Shown here: positions 18,319 through 35,227 of the stretch, one piece after another
How positions within the stretch are numbered: the stretch's first letter is position 1
Layout of the letters: the number at the start of each line of letters is the position of its first letter
From: DATCSE01 sp036568605
Lineage (GTDB): Bacteria > Pseudomonadota > Gammaproteobacteria > Burkholderiales > Burkholderiaceae_C
Reading direction: 5' to 3'
NCBI GenBank assembly: GCA_036568605.1
Contig: DATCSE010000117.1
Location: 1 to 37,514, forward strand
Length of the DNA: 37,514 nt
Made by a program: the position numbers and the translations under genes
Notes under the pieces: model-generated
Database searches by the model: none
What the model was told of the DNA's origin: nothing
The model's input: the letters and a program-made list of their open reading frames with translations, nothing else

Positions 18319-18729
18319 ATGAACGTCGCAGCGGCTTCAAACCAAGTTCTGCGTACGCTGGTCGTCGATGACAATGTCGACGCGGCAACGTCGCTCTCCG
18401 AGTTGCTTCAAATGTTGGGGTGCATACCCGCGGTCGCTTTCGACGGCACGATGGCCCTTCAGGTAGCCGAGGGCTTCCAGCCGGCGCTCGTGTTCCTAGA
18501 CCTCGAGATGCCCGGACCAGACGGCTGCGAAGTTGTTGCGCAAAGCCGCCGCTCCGGCAATCCGCTGTCCCGTGCGTACCTGGTCTGTCTGACGGCGCGA
18601 AGCAGCCCGGCCGACGAAGCGCGGTGTCGAGCCGCAGGTTTCGACCGGTTTGCCTTGAAGCCCCTCGGCACGAGCGCACTTCGAGAGATCTTGTTGGCGG
18701 CTCGTAAACGGCTGCGCGTCGCACCGTGA
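18319..18729 (+). CDS. Single-domain response regulator (CheY-like)
   Basis: A 136-residue receiver: T-L-V-V-D-D-N at the N-terminus, phosphoacceptor Asp in V-F-L-D-L-E-M-P-G-P-D-G, Thr in C-L-T-A-R and the conserved Lys in A-L-K-P-L. No output domain follows, so it works by protein contact or as a relay intermediate. ATG 18319 is used here. A TTG at 18286, in frame and eleven codons upstream, has AGGA seven bases before it and is a credible alternative, because the ATG has no clear ribosome site. The nearest kinase is the soluble one at 16767. It converges on the membrane protein gene at 18747, with 17 bp between the stops. Confidence 0.88.
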   Translation: MNVAAASNQVLRTLVVDDNVDAATSLSELLQMLGCIPAVAFDGTMALQVAEGFQPALVFLDLEMPGPDGCEVVAQSRRSGNPLSRAYLVCLTARSSPADEARCRAAGFDRFALKPLGTSALREILLAARKRLRVAP

Positions 18730-18746
18730 CAATCCGGCGCCCGCGT

Positions 18747-19544
18747 TCAGCTCCGAGGCATTTGAACCCTAGTCGCAAACTCTTGCGGCGCAGTCTGCAC
18801 TTCTTCCTTTGCGATGCGCTCCGCCTTTTGCGCGGCCGCCTCCACTTTGGGCTCGGCCTGCTTGCCGGCGCGGTACCAGTTCCGCACGATCTCGGCTGCC
18901 GTGTCGCGGCCACCCAGACCGAACGCCAGCCCGGCGGCCAGCGCGATGCCGCCCACCAGGCCCATGAACAGCGTGTTGACCAGGGTCGCCGCGATGCCGA
19001 TCTGGTTCACCGCCACGACGATCGCGAAGCCCCAAACGGCCACCGACGCCACTTTGCCCAACAGCTCCGGCTTTGAAAAACCGGCTTGGGAGGTGGCTGC
19101 GCGGATCAGATTCGACAAGGCCGCCGCCGCCAGACCGCCGATCACCAGAACCACCATGGCAACCACGAGGTTGGGCAGCCACAGCAGCAGTTGACGCAGC
19201 ACATCGGAGACCGCGGGCAGGCCCAACGCGTCGAACGCCACCACCATCACGATGAGCCGCATGAACCACTTGGCCAGCGACGCCAGGAAGCCCGCCGAGT
19301 CCGTCCTCACGCCCAGCTTCGCGACGAAGTCGCCGAACCCCGAGCGTTGCGCCAAGTCGTTGAAGTGCACGGCGCGCAGCAGGGCGCCGGCGCCCCGTCC
19401 GATGAGATCGGCGACGAGCCAGCCGATGACCAGGATGACGGCGAAGCCGATGATCCGCGGGACGGCGACGAAGAACATCGTCATGGCGCCCATGATCGAT
19501 GTCATCAACGCATCTCCCCAGTCGGTGACAGGTGTAGCAGGCAT
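18747..19544 (-). CDS. MscTM/CmpX-type mechanosensitive-channel-like membrane protein
   Basis: A 265-residue membrane protein from the ATG at 19544, with AAGGAG at the right distance; an upstream in-frame ATG overlaps that ribosome site and is rejected. About five hydrophobic helices (28-48, 90-110, 120-142, 165-185, 190-212) carry the conserved TM-helix repeats (PF05552). They end in L-A-F-G-L-G-G-R-D-T-A-A-E-I-V, typical of small-conductance channel relatives of the CmpX type. The C-terminal tail is charged and helical; the usual large cytoplasmic MscS vestibule is absent, so channel activity is uncertain. It lies 150 bp downstream of the GGDEF-EAL gene on the same strand. In Pseudomonas aeruginosa, CmpX has been linked to c-di-GMP levels, which suits this position. 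Confidence 0.88.
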   Translation of the reverse strand: MPATPVTDWGDALMTSIMGAMTMFFVAVPRIIGFAVILVIGWLVADLIGRGAGALLRAVHFNDLAQRSGFGDFVAKLGVRTDSAGFLASLAKWFMRLIVMVVAFDALGLPAVSDVLRQLLLWLPNLVVAMVVLVIGGLAAAALSNLIRAATSQAGFSKPELLGKVASVAVWGFAIVVAVNQIGIAATLVNTLFMGLVGGIALAAGLAFGLGGRDTAAEIVRNWYRAGKQAEPKVEAAAQKAERIAKEEVQTAPQEFATRVQMPRS

Positions 19545-19694
19545 GGTGTCGTCTCCTTCATGCATGTGGACGCGCGTCTCGTGCGGCAACGCGCGTGCCT
19601 ATGGCCGCGGGAGCGGACTGCGCGTCAAGCCCGAGAGCCACCTGACGCCGGCATGAAGCACCTGGTTGACTGGCGAGGCGTTTCGGGCGATCAA

Positions 19695-21857
19695 TCAGGC
19701 TGATGTCGTCCCGAACGTCGTGTCGCACAGATCCGCGAAGTCGGTGGCCGGCGCGCCGGGGCGCAGCGTCAGCTTGCGAACCAGCGCCGGAATCTCCGCG
19801 GCCGCTCTCGGACGGCTGAAGAAGAAGCCCTGCAGCTGATCACACCCGTGCTCACGCAGGAATTCGACCTGCTCGGCGCGCTCGACGCCTTCGGCCACCA
19901 CGGCCAGACCGAGTGTCTTTCCCATCGCGATGATGGCGTTGGTGATTGCCCGGTCTTCGTCGTTGTGCGCCACGTCGCGGATGAACGAACGATCGACCTT
20001 GATGCAGTCGACCGGGAAGCGCTTCAAGGTCGACAGCGACGAATAACCGGTACCGAAGTCATCCACCGACACGCGGATGCCCATGGCCTTGAACGCGTGC
20101 AGCACGGCAGTGGCCTGCTGGACGTCGCGCATCAGCATGCTTTCGGTAATCTCGAGTTCGAGCTGACCGGGCTCCATGCCGGTCCGGGTCAACACGTCCC
20201 GAACGTCTTCCAGCAGCCGGGGGTGAGAGAACTGCCGCGCGGAAAGGTTGACCGCCATCGCGGGCGCCGCCATCCCTTGCGCCAGCCACGCCACGTGCTG
20301 ACGGCAGGCCGTCTCCAGCACCCACAGCCCCAACGGGACGATCAGTCCCGTTTCCTCGGCGACGGGGATGAACTTCGCGGGCGACACGTTCCCGAGGTCG
20401 GGATGTTTCCAGCGCAGCAGCGCCTCCAGCCCCGTCAGGCGACCTGAGCGGCAATCGATCTTGGGCTGGTAGTGGAGCTCGAACTCCTGGACTTCCAGCG
20501 CATGCCGAAGATGCGAGGCCAGTGCAAGCCGCTCGATCGAATGACGGTTCATCTCGGCACGGTAGAAGGCGAAGTTGTTCTTGCCGTCCTCCTTGGCCTG
20601 GTACATCGCGATGTCCGCGTGCTTCATCAACGTCGGCTCGTCGACGCCATCGGCCGGGAACACGCTGATGCCCACGCTGGCGGTGACGCGGAAGTTCTGG
20701 CCGTGGATGGGGAACGGACGCGCGATCGCGGCCAGGATCTTCTGCGCCACCGCAGTCAAGCTCTCGCGGTCGGTCGAACCGGGCAGCATGACGACGAACT
20801 CGTCGCCGCCGAGCCGCGCGACACAGTCGCTCTCGCGCAGGCACGACACCAGCCGCGCAGCCACCTCCTGCAGAAGCTTGTCGCCGGCCTCGTGGCCCAG
20901 CGTGTCGTTGATGTCCTTGAACCGGTCCAGGTCGATGAAGAACACGCCGAGCTCACGCTGGTAGCGCTTGGCTTCCTTCAGGCCGCGCTCGAGCACGCCC
21001 GAGAACCTGCTTCGGTTCGGCAGGCCCGTGAGCCGATCGTGAAAGGCCAGGTACTCGACCTGCTGCGTTGCAGCCCTTTCGCGTTCCATCTCGCGCGTCA
21101 GACGGTTCCGCGCGACACGCAGGTCCTCGGCCATCGCGTTGAACGCGGCCACCAGCGCTCCGATCTCATCATGCGTCTCGACGGCAAGCTGCGTGTTGTA
21201 GTCGCCGCGCGCCACGAGGTCCACTCCGCGCTGAAGCCGCTGGATGCGGCCGATCACCGAGGCCACGAGACGTGCACCGAACAAGCCGACCAGCACGATG
21301 CACGCGATGCCGGCGCCGCCGGCCAGGTACATCGTCCACAGCGCGTCATCCAGCAGTTCCTCGCGGATGCCGGTGTATTCGACGATCACCGCGCCGACGA
21401 TCTCGCCGTCGCCTCTGCCGTCGCGGCGCACCGGCACCGCCATCTGCATGGCGCCGTCGGGGTGGTGCTCGTTCTTCTCCACAAAGGTTCTCGGCCGGCC
21501 GTCGCGAAGCGTCAGGCCGACTTCGTCGGCCGTGTCGTGGTCGAACACGCGACCCACCTCGCTGTGGTCCGCATCGGCGATGCCACGCTTGTCGACATCC
21601 ACCACCACGATGTCGCGGCTGTGCACTTCGGCATGCAATGCATCGACGTGTTGCTGCAGGTGCCCGCGATCCACCGCGGCACCGTGCGCCACGGAGCGGC
21701 CCAGGTTGCGCGCTTCAAGTTGTGCCGCCCGGTCGACCGACATCATCTGCAGCTGGATGATCCCGGTCGTGAACGACGCGACGGCGATGCCCGTCAGCGC
21801 GAATGTCCAGACGATGCGCCGTCGCAGTCCACTGTACTCACGGTCGTGCATGCTCAT
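19695..21857 (-). CDS. Membrane GGDEF-EAL protein (diguanylate cyclase/phosphodiesterase)
   Basis: A 720-residue protein: TM1 (about 15-37), a periplasmic sensor of about 140 residues, TM2 (about 176-200), HAMP, GGDEF, EAL. The GGDEF motif is intact (350-354, in R-L-G-G-D-E-F), with an inhibitory I-site R-E-S-D (341-344) five residues before it. The EAL motif is intact (E478 in GLEALLRWK), as is D-F-G-T-G-Y-S-S-L. Both synthesis and hydrolysis of c-di-GMP are therefore possible; which dominates cannot be told from sequence. AGGAAGG lies upstream of the ATG. It follows the HD-GYP-like gene by 63 bp on the same strand, so the two are probably cotranscribed, perhaps with the membrane protein gene downstream. 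Confidence 0.96.
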   Translation of the reverse strand: MSMHDREYSGLRRRIVWTFALTGIAVASFTTGIIQLQMMSVDRAAQLEARNLGRSVAHGAAVDRGHLQQHVDALHAEVHSRDIVVVDVDKRGIADADHSEVGRVFDHDTADEVGLTLRDGRPRTFVEKNEHHPDGAMQMAVPVRRDGRGDGEIVGAVIVEYTGIREELLDDALWTMYLAGGAGIACIVLVGLFGARLVASVIGRIQRLQRGVDLVARGDYNTQLAVETHDEIGALVAAFNAMAEDLRVARNRLTREMERERAATQQVEYLAFHDRLTGLPNRSRFSGVLERGLKEAKRYQRELGVFFIDLDRFKDINDTLGHEAGDKLLQEVAARLVSCLRESDCVARLGGDEFVVMLPGSTDRESLTAVAQKILAAIARPFPIHGQNFRVTASVGISVFPADGVDEPTLMKHADIAMYQAKEDGKNNFAFYRAEMNRHSIERLALASHLRHALEVQEFELHYQPKIDCRSGRLTGLEALLRWKHPDLGNVSPAKFIPVAEETGLIVPLGLWVLETACRQHVAWLAQGMAAPAMAVNLSARQFSHPRLLEDVRDVLTRTGMEPGQLELEITESMLMRDVQQATAVLHAFKAMGIRVSVDDFGTGYSSLSTLKRFPVDCIKVDRSFIRDVAHNDEDRAITNAIIAMGKTLGLAVVAEGVERAEQVEFLREHGCDQLQGFFFSRPRAAAEIPALVRKLTLRPGAPATDFADLCDTTFGTTSA

Positions 21858-21920
21858 ACCCGGCCACCTTCCTGGTCATCCTCCAGCGACCGCCGCCTCT
21901 GCTGCGTATGCAAGCCACTC

Positions 21921-22913
21921 TCAGCCCCTCGCGCCGAGCACACGCTCATGATCGAGTCTGATCTTGGCGTCGTCCGCGGAGAGGGATCGCTGAACTGCGT
22001 GGAGCCGGCTGCTGGTGTCGCGCAGCACCGGTTGGTTGATCACGCCACCATCCGGACGGCGCACACAGGCCACGAACGGCGTATGCGCCTTCTCGCCGCG
22101 CCTGACGACCACGCCCACCTCGCCGCCGGCCAGGCGCACGAAACTGCCCGGCGGGTACAGACCTAGCACGCGAAGCATCGTGGCGCCTGTCGCATCCGGC
22201 AGCCCGCAGGCATTCAGACAGGCATCGCGGGCCGCCACCGTGGCGCTCGATCCGGGTCGGGTCTTGCGCCTGCTCAACTTGGCAGTAAAGACGTCGATGC
22301 GCTGAAGCAGTTGAGCCAGACGCTGCGGCGGGGTCAGCGGATCCGCGCTTTCCCCCTCGTCAATCGGGCGGTGATGGCGCCGGACGACCTCCAGCCAGAT
22401 CGGGTCGTCGACACCGGCGACCTTGAGTTGTTCGACGCTTTTGGTCGGATGGTCCTCGACGCGCAGTCTCTGCGCCGGCGACAAGGGTCCGCTCTGCTGC
22501 GCCATCGCGTTTTGCATCGGCCCCATGCCGACATTCATCGTCAACGCGGCGTTGTGGACCGCAACCGCCTCGGCTTCAGGCCACTCGAAATGCGCGGCAC
22601 ACAGGTCCGCGACGACCGCGCAGAACAGCGCATGGTGGGCGCTGTAGTGGTCGGCCTCGTTCATGGCGGTCTGTAGCATCAAGTACAGCGCCAGGTCGGG
22701 ATCTTGCGCGGTGAGGTCCCGAATCCGCTTGGCGAGCTTTGACAGGCGGTCCAGCCAGGCCGCTTCATAGTCGTCCGTGACCAGCGCGAACGCGAACGAC
22801 TTCTTGATCGCGAGCCATGCGTCGAGCCGCGCGGTGCGCGCGGCCGGACCGACCCGCTCGGCCGGGACGGGGGCGACCATGACAGCACTTGCGGAAGATT
22901 CTTCTCGTGACAT
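21921..22913 (-). CDS. HD-GYP-like protein with altered HD motif
   Basis: A 330-residue cytosolic protein related to HD-GYP c-di-GMP phosphodiesterases. Positions that would be metal ligands are largely present (H93/H94, H155, H180-H181, D207), but the central HD pair reads H120-N121 and the G-Y-P signature is absent (R-H-H-R-P-I-D-E-G instead). The C-terminal block Y-P-P-G-S-F-V-R-L...G-E-V-G-V-V-V is typical of this family. Activity is therefore doubtful: it may be a c-di-GMP binding or adaptor protein, or a modified hydrolase. ATG 22913 is used; an ATG at 22880 is possible, and neither has a strong ribosome site. It lies upstream of the GGDEF-EAL gene in the same orientation. Confidence 0.8.
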   Translation of the reverse strand: MSREESSASAVMVAPVPAERVGPAARTARLDAWLAIKKSFAFALVTDDYEAAWLDRLSKLAKRIRDLTAQDPDLALYLMLQTAMNEADHYSAHHALFCAVVADLCAAHFEWPEAEAVAVHNAALTMNVGMGPMQNAMAQQSGPLSPAQRLRVEDHPTKSVEQLKVAGVDDPIWLEVVRRHHRPIDEGESADPLTPPQRLAQLLQRIDVFTAKLSRRKTRPGSSATVAARDACLNACGLPDATGATMLRVLGLYPPGSFVRLAGGEVGVVVRRGEKAHTPFVACVRRPDGGVINQPVLRDTSSRLHAVQRSLSADDAKIRLDHERVLGARG

Positions 22914-23107
22914 CGGGCGTTTGGCCAGACCGTGACGGCCTCGCGCAGCACGTTGAAGGCGAGCGCGACTCTAGCTCTGTGAAGGCCGACCGCTGTCGGC
23001 AAATTGACTACGCCGGCATCAGTCGATTTGCGCGGCCGCTGTCTCGGTCTGCGTTCCCATCGGAAGTCCGGGTCATTTGTTGCGCACATTGATGCTTCGG
23101 TTCTTTG

Positions 23108-23125
23108 GGCAGTCGTCAAACTGCC
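23108..23125. promoter_or_regulatory. Inverted repeat upstream of the CHASE hybrid kinase
   Basis: GGCAGT-CGTCAA-ACTGCC, a perfect 6-bp inverted repeat with a 6-base spacer, lies about 75 bp before the kinase ATG in the 285-bp divergent region. It could be an operator. A TTGACT near 23005 resembles a -35 box but has no good -10 partner. Nothing else stands out in this gap. Confidence 0.3.
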
Positions 23126-23198
23126 TGATCGCGGCTCCGAGCCCGCCGATCCGTGGCGCCAGCGCAGCGTCGGATACCCACAGCCAAGCCGACTGCCC

Positions 23199-27145
<3,947 letters not shown>

Positions 27146-27149
<4 letters not shown>

Positions 27150-28115
27150 GTTCGCCCATCTTTGTGACGCCGAGTCAGCTCCCTGCCCTGTTCGACGGGC
27201 AGGACAAGCAGCCCTGCCTGCTCGTCGTCGACGATCAGCCGGTCAACATCCAGGCGCTGTATCGCATCTTCGCGCCGGATCATCGGGTGCTGATGGCGAC
27301 CAGCGGCGCGAAGGCGCTGGCGCTGTGCAAGGACGATCCGCCCGACCTCATCCTGCTCGACGTGGTGATGCCGGAGATGGACGGCCACGAGGTCTGCCGG
27401 CAACTGCAGGCCGACGAAGCGACGCGCAACATCCCGGTGATATTCGTCACCTCGCACACCCATGCGGACGAAGAGACCGAGGGCCTGCGACTGGGGGCTG
27501 TCGACTTCATCGCCAAGCCGGTCAACCCGGCGGTCGTGCGGGCGCGGGTCAGGACGCATCTGACGCTGAAACGGCAGAGCGATCTGCTGCGCCGCATGGT
27601 CTTCATCGATGGCCTGACCGGCGTGGCCAACCGGCGCTGCTTCGACGAAAGACTGGACGCCGAATGGCGGCGTGCGGCACGCGCAAGCCTGCCCTTGGCG
27701 CTGCTGATGCTCGACGTCGACCACTTCAAGCGCTTCAATGATCGTTACGGTCATCAGGCAGGCGACCACTGCCTGCGCCAGGTCGCCTCCGCGATCAGCG
27801 GCGGCCTGCGGCGCGGCGGTGACCTCGTCGCCCGCTACGGCGGCGAGGAGTTCGCCTGCATCTTGCCCGAGACCGATCTGGAGGGCGCGCTGGCCGTCGG
27901 TGCCGGCATCGACCAAGCCGTGCGCGCGCTGGAGATACCGCATGCGGACTCCGACGTGTGCGCCACGGTCACGGTCAGCATTGGAGTGGCAATGGGGCTG
28001 CCGCATCGCGATGGAGATCCAGCCCCTTTGCTTGCACTGGCGGACACTCAGCTGTACCGCGCGAAACATACGGGCCGCGGGCGTGCCTGCGGTGCTGTCC
28101 TGGGTTCGCAAAGCG

Positions 28116-28123
<8 letters not shown>
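27146..28123 (+). CDS. Receiver-GGDEF diguanylate cyclase (PleD/WspR-like)
   Basis: A 325-residue response regulator. ATG 27146 overlaps the stop of the kinase (ATGA), showing translational coupling. The receiver carries Asp72 in LILLDVVMPEMDG and a conserved Lys in I-A-K-P-V. The GGDEF domain has an active G-G-E-E-F (232-236) and a product-inhibition I-site R-G-G-D (223-226) at the standard five-residue distance. It should make c-di-GMP from two GTP when phosphorylated, probably as a dimer. The Hpt domain of the upstream kinase is the likely donor. The 3' end overlaps by 8 bp the end of the convergent propeller kinase gene. Confidence 0.96.
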
Positions 28124-32693
<4,570 letters not shown>

Positions 32694-32715
32694 ACACCGC
32701 GTACCTCCGCGCGGT

Positions 32716-32743
32716 AGTATCGCCGTCCGTGCGGGATTGTCTT
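32716..32743 (-). promoter_or_regulatory. Possible weak sigma-70 promoter of the propeller kinase
   Basis: On the minus strand, AAGACA (32738-32743) and GATACT (32716-32721) are 16 bp apart, each matching 4 of 6 consensus bases. Transcription would begin only about 16 bases before the ATG, just including the GGAGG ribosome site. The kinase may equally be read through from the operon upstream. Confidence 0.3.
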
Positions 32744-32773
32744 GCCCTGGATAACACGGGGCGCGACAAGGTC

Positions 32774-35227
32774 TCAGGTCGCGACTTCGTCGACTGGAAG
32801 AAGGCCGCGTGCGCGCAGCATCTCCAGGCATCGAACGGCATCCGTGGGCGTCTGCACCGACGCGGAGTCGGCCTTCCAACCAATCTCCGGCCGTATCGAC
32901 CGAATCCGCAGCGCGTCGGTCAGTTCATGGCGATCGGCCGCGTCGCCGACGAAGGCGGAGGCCAGCACGATCCAGCGTTCCACGTCGCATCGGATGGTCG
33001 GGTCGTGTTCGACCAGGGGAAGCGCGCTCGTCAGTGCGGCGCGGGCAGCGGCGTACTCCTTCATCACGAACAGCGTCCTGCCGCCGAGAGCGGTGCAGAC
33101 GCCGCGCTCCACCATGCTCGCCGGCGAGCGCGCTGCAGCGTCGAGCACGTCGGCGATGCGATCGACGCGACCGGCCTCCAGGTACAACGCAGCGAGTTGC
33201 AGCAGCGCGGTCGTGCGCCCCTCCGACGAGGTATCGACACGATCCGCGTCGAAGACTGCCGCCTCGAGCGTGGAGATCGCGCGATCGATGTCGCCGCCGA
33301 GAAGCGAAGCGGCCGCTGCTGCACGGGCATGACGGGCGGCGCGGGCGACATCGCCGGCCTCCCGCCAATGGAAGGCAAGCCGCTCGTCGGCGGCCCCTTG
33401 GCGCTCCAGCGCCTTGGCCACTTCACCGTGCATGAACTGCCGCACCGCATCCGGGATCGCTTCGCGGACCGCCGCTTCCACGAGCGGGAAGGCGAAGCCC
33501 CGCGCATCGAACACGCCGGCGAGCAGCAGCTCGTTCCACTTCTCCGCAACCTTCCAGGAAGAGAGCCCCGCAATGCCCGCCGCCAGGCCGACGCTGAAAC
33601 TCGATCCGGCAACGCTCGCCAGTTGCGCCAGCCCTTCCGCCGTCGAACTGCAGGCGCGCAGGCGCTCGAGCAAGATGGACCGGATCTGCGGCGGCATCCG
33701 TCCGGGCGCGCCGTCCAACGGAAACTTGGAGTCGATCAGCTCGACCAGCACGCCGGGCGTGCCGCCGCTCAGCTCGACGAGTTGATCCGCCATCGCGATG
33801 CGACGCGCGCCGGTTTCGGCATCGCCCAGCAACTGCAGCACGGCGTCGCGTTTGAGACCCGCCGGCTGGATCAGCCGCAGGCGACCGTCCAGTGCAAGCC
33901 TTTCGCACAGCGCCCGGACCTTGCGTCGCGCCCGCATCGGACGGTAGGCCAGGACGAAATCGCACCACGGCATGAGTTCGCTACGACTGCCCAGGAGCTG
34001 GGCCAGAACCTCCAGGCTCGTGTCGTCCAGCAGATGGATGTCGTCGACGACCAGCGTGCGATGGCCGGCATGTTGGAGACCGGCGGCGACTTCAGCGGCG
34101 CCCTGCGTCAGCATGGGCAGCTTGGCGGCCGCGATGGCGCCGGGATCGGCTGCGCGCAAGCGCATCAGCGTTCTGACCGCCATGCGTGCCTGCACCTCGT
34201 TGCCGGCCGCCGCGGAGATCTTCTCGATGTGCTGCGCAAGCCGGAGCAGACCGGCCAGCGGAGCCTGGGCATCGGTCGCTTCTGCGGCCCAATAGAAGTC
34301 GCCACGCTGCCGCGCGAAGTGAGACAACAGCGCGGTCTTCCCCGTGCCGCTCGCCCCTTCCACCACGACGATGCGGCGGGATTCCAGGGCGCGAGCCATT
34401 TCCTCCAGCTCCCCTTCCCGCTGCAGCAAGACACGGCCGGGCGGCGCATTGACGACACCGGCCGCGTCGCTGCGCATGCGCAGGATGTCGCGGTGCAATG
34501 CCGAGGTCGTCGGATCCGGTTGCGTCCCGAGTTGCTCGTAGAGCTCGCGCCTGCATCGTTCGAAGGCCGCGAGCGCGCCTGCGCGATCGCCGCGCTCGAC
34601 GAGCACGCGCATCAGGGCCCGATACCCCACTTCGCTCAGCGGATTCAGCGCGATCAGGGCTTCGGCTGCCGCGGCGGCACGCATCAGGTCTTCGCGTTCG
34701 CGGCGGGATTCCAGCCACACGGCCAGGCAGCGCGTGACGCGCTGCTGCAACTGATGGCGCGCGCTGCTCAGCCAGGCGCTGACCTCCGGCAGATCGTCGA
34801 ACTCGACGCCGTGCAGCAGTCGAAGGCTCGAGGCGCCAAGCTGCAAGCAGCATTCGACGATCTCGGAGTCGGTACCGGCGACATCGACCAGAACATCGGG
34901 CAGCAAGGCGAGCCGGTCCCCCGAGGCGAACAGACCCGCCCCGACAGCATGCTTGAGCCGGTGCAGGAGCACGCGCAGGTTCGTCCGTGCCGCGCTCTCC
35001 GAGCGGGGCCAGAACATGTCAGCCGCTTGATTGCGGGGCAATGGGCCGTCGAGCGCCACCATCGCGATCAACACGGAGGCCCGCGGGTCGGCGAAGGCCG
35101 AGAGCCGATCACCCGTCGTCCAGACCGGCGGCCCGATCAGGCGGATCCGCAACGCGTCGCTACTCGCCGCCGCGATGGCCTGGCGGCCTTCGATTTGCTC
35201 TTCTTCCACCACAGTGCCGCTCGTCAC
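32774..35227 (-). CDS. SARP/AfsR-like BTAD transcriptional regulator with AAA ATPase
   Basis: An 817-residue protein starting at GTG 35227, which overlaps the stop of the DUF1631-like gene (GTGA). Residues 26-100 form a winged-helix of the OmpR/SARP type (LRIRLIGPP...; D-M-F-W-P-R...A-R-T-N-L-R-V-L-L-H-R-L). A helical bacterial transcriptional activation (BTAD) domain follows (about 105-255). The ATPase has P-loop G-A-S-G-T-G-K-T (Lys297) and Walker B T-L-V-V-D-D-I-H-L-L-D-D near 395. The rest is a long helical TPR-like region. AfsR-type proteins bind direct repeats in promoters and activate transcription in response to signals and nucleotide state. These are best known in actinobacteria and less studied in proteobacteria. 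The propeller kinase gene begins 80 bp downstream on the same strand and could be a target or partner (inference). Confidence 0.88.
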   Translation of the reverse strand: MTSGTVVEEEQIEGRQAIAAASSDALRIRLIGPPVWTTGDRLSAFADPRASVLIAMVALDGPLPRNQAADMFWPRSESAARTNLRVLLHRLKHAVGAGLFASGDRLALLPDVLVDVAGTDSEIVECCLQLGASSLRLLHGVEFDDLPEVSAWLSSARHQLQQRVTRCLAVWLESRREREDLMRAAAAAEALIALNPLSEVGYRALMRVLVERGDRAGALAAFERCRRELYEQLGTQPDPTTSALHRDILRMRSDAAGVVNAPPGRVLLQREGELEEMARALESRRIVVVEGASGTGKTALLSHFARQRGDFYWAAEATDAQAPLAGLLRLAQHIEKISAAAGNEVQARMAVRTLMRLRAADPGAIAAAKLPMLTQGAAEVAAGLQHAGHRTLVVDDIHLLDDTSLEVLAQLLGSRSELMPWCDFVLAYRPMRARRKVRALCERLALDGRLRLIQPAGLKRDAVLQLLGDAETGARRIAMADQLVELSGGTPGVLVELIDSKFPLDGAPGRMPPQIRSILLERLRACSSTAEGLAQLASVAGSSFSVGLAAGIAGLSSWKVAEKWNELLLAGVFDARGFAFPLVEAAVREAIPDAVRQFMHGEVAKALERQGAADERLAFHWREAGDVARAARHARAAAAASLLGGDIDRAISTLEAAVFDADRVDTSSEGRTTALLQLAALYLEAGRVDRIADVLDAAARSPASMVERGVCTALGGRTLFVMKEYAAARAALTSALPLVEHDPTIRCDVERWIVLASAFVGDAADRHELTDALRIRSIRPEIGWKADSASVQTPTDAVRCLEMLRARGLLPVDEVAT

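Noticed and set aside
19598..19628. TTGACG and CATAGG before the MscTM-type gene
   Set aside because: The spacer is 19 bp and the -10 element matches only 3 of 6 bases; this is chance level in such DNA.
22889..23092. A 67-codon plus-strand frame before the CHASE kinase
   Set aside because: It starts inside the HD-GYP-like gene, has no ribosome site and shows no protein-like pattern.
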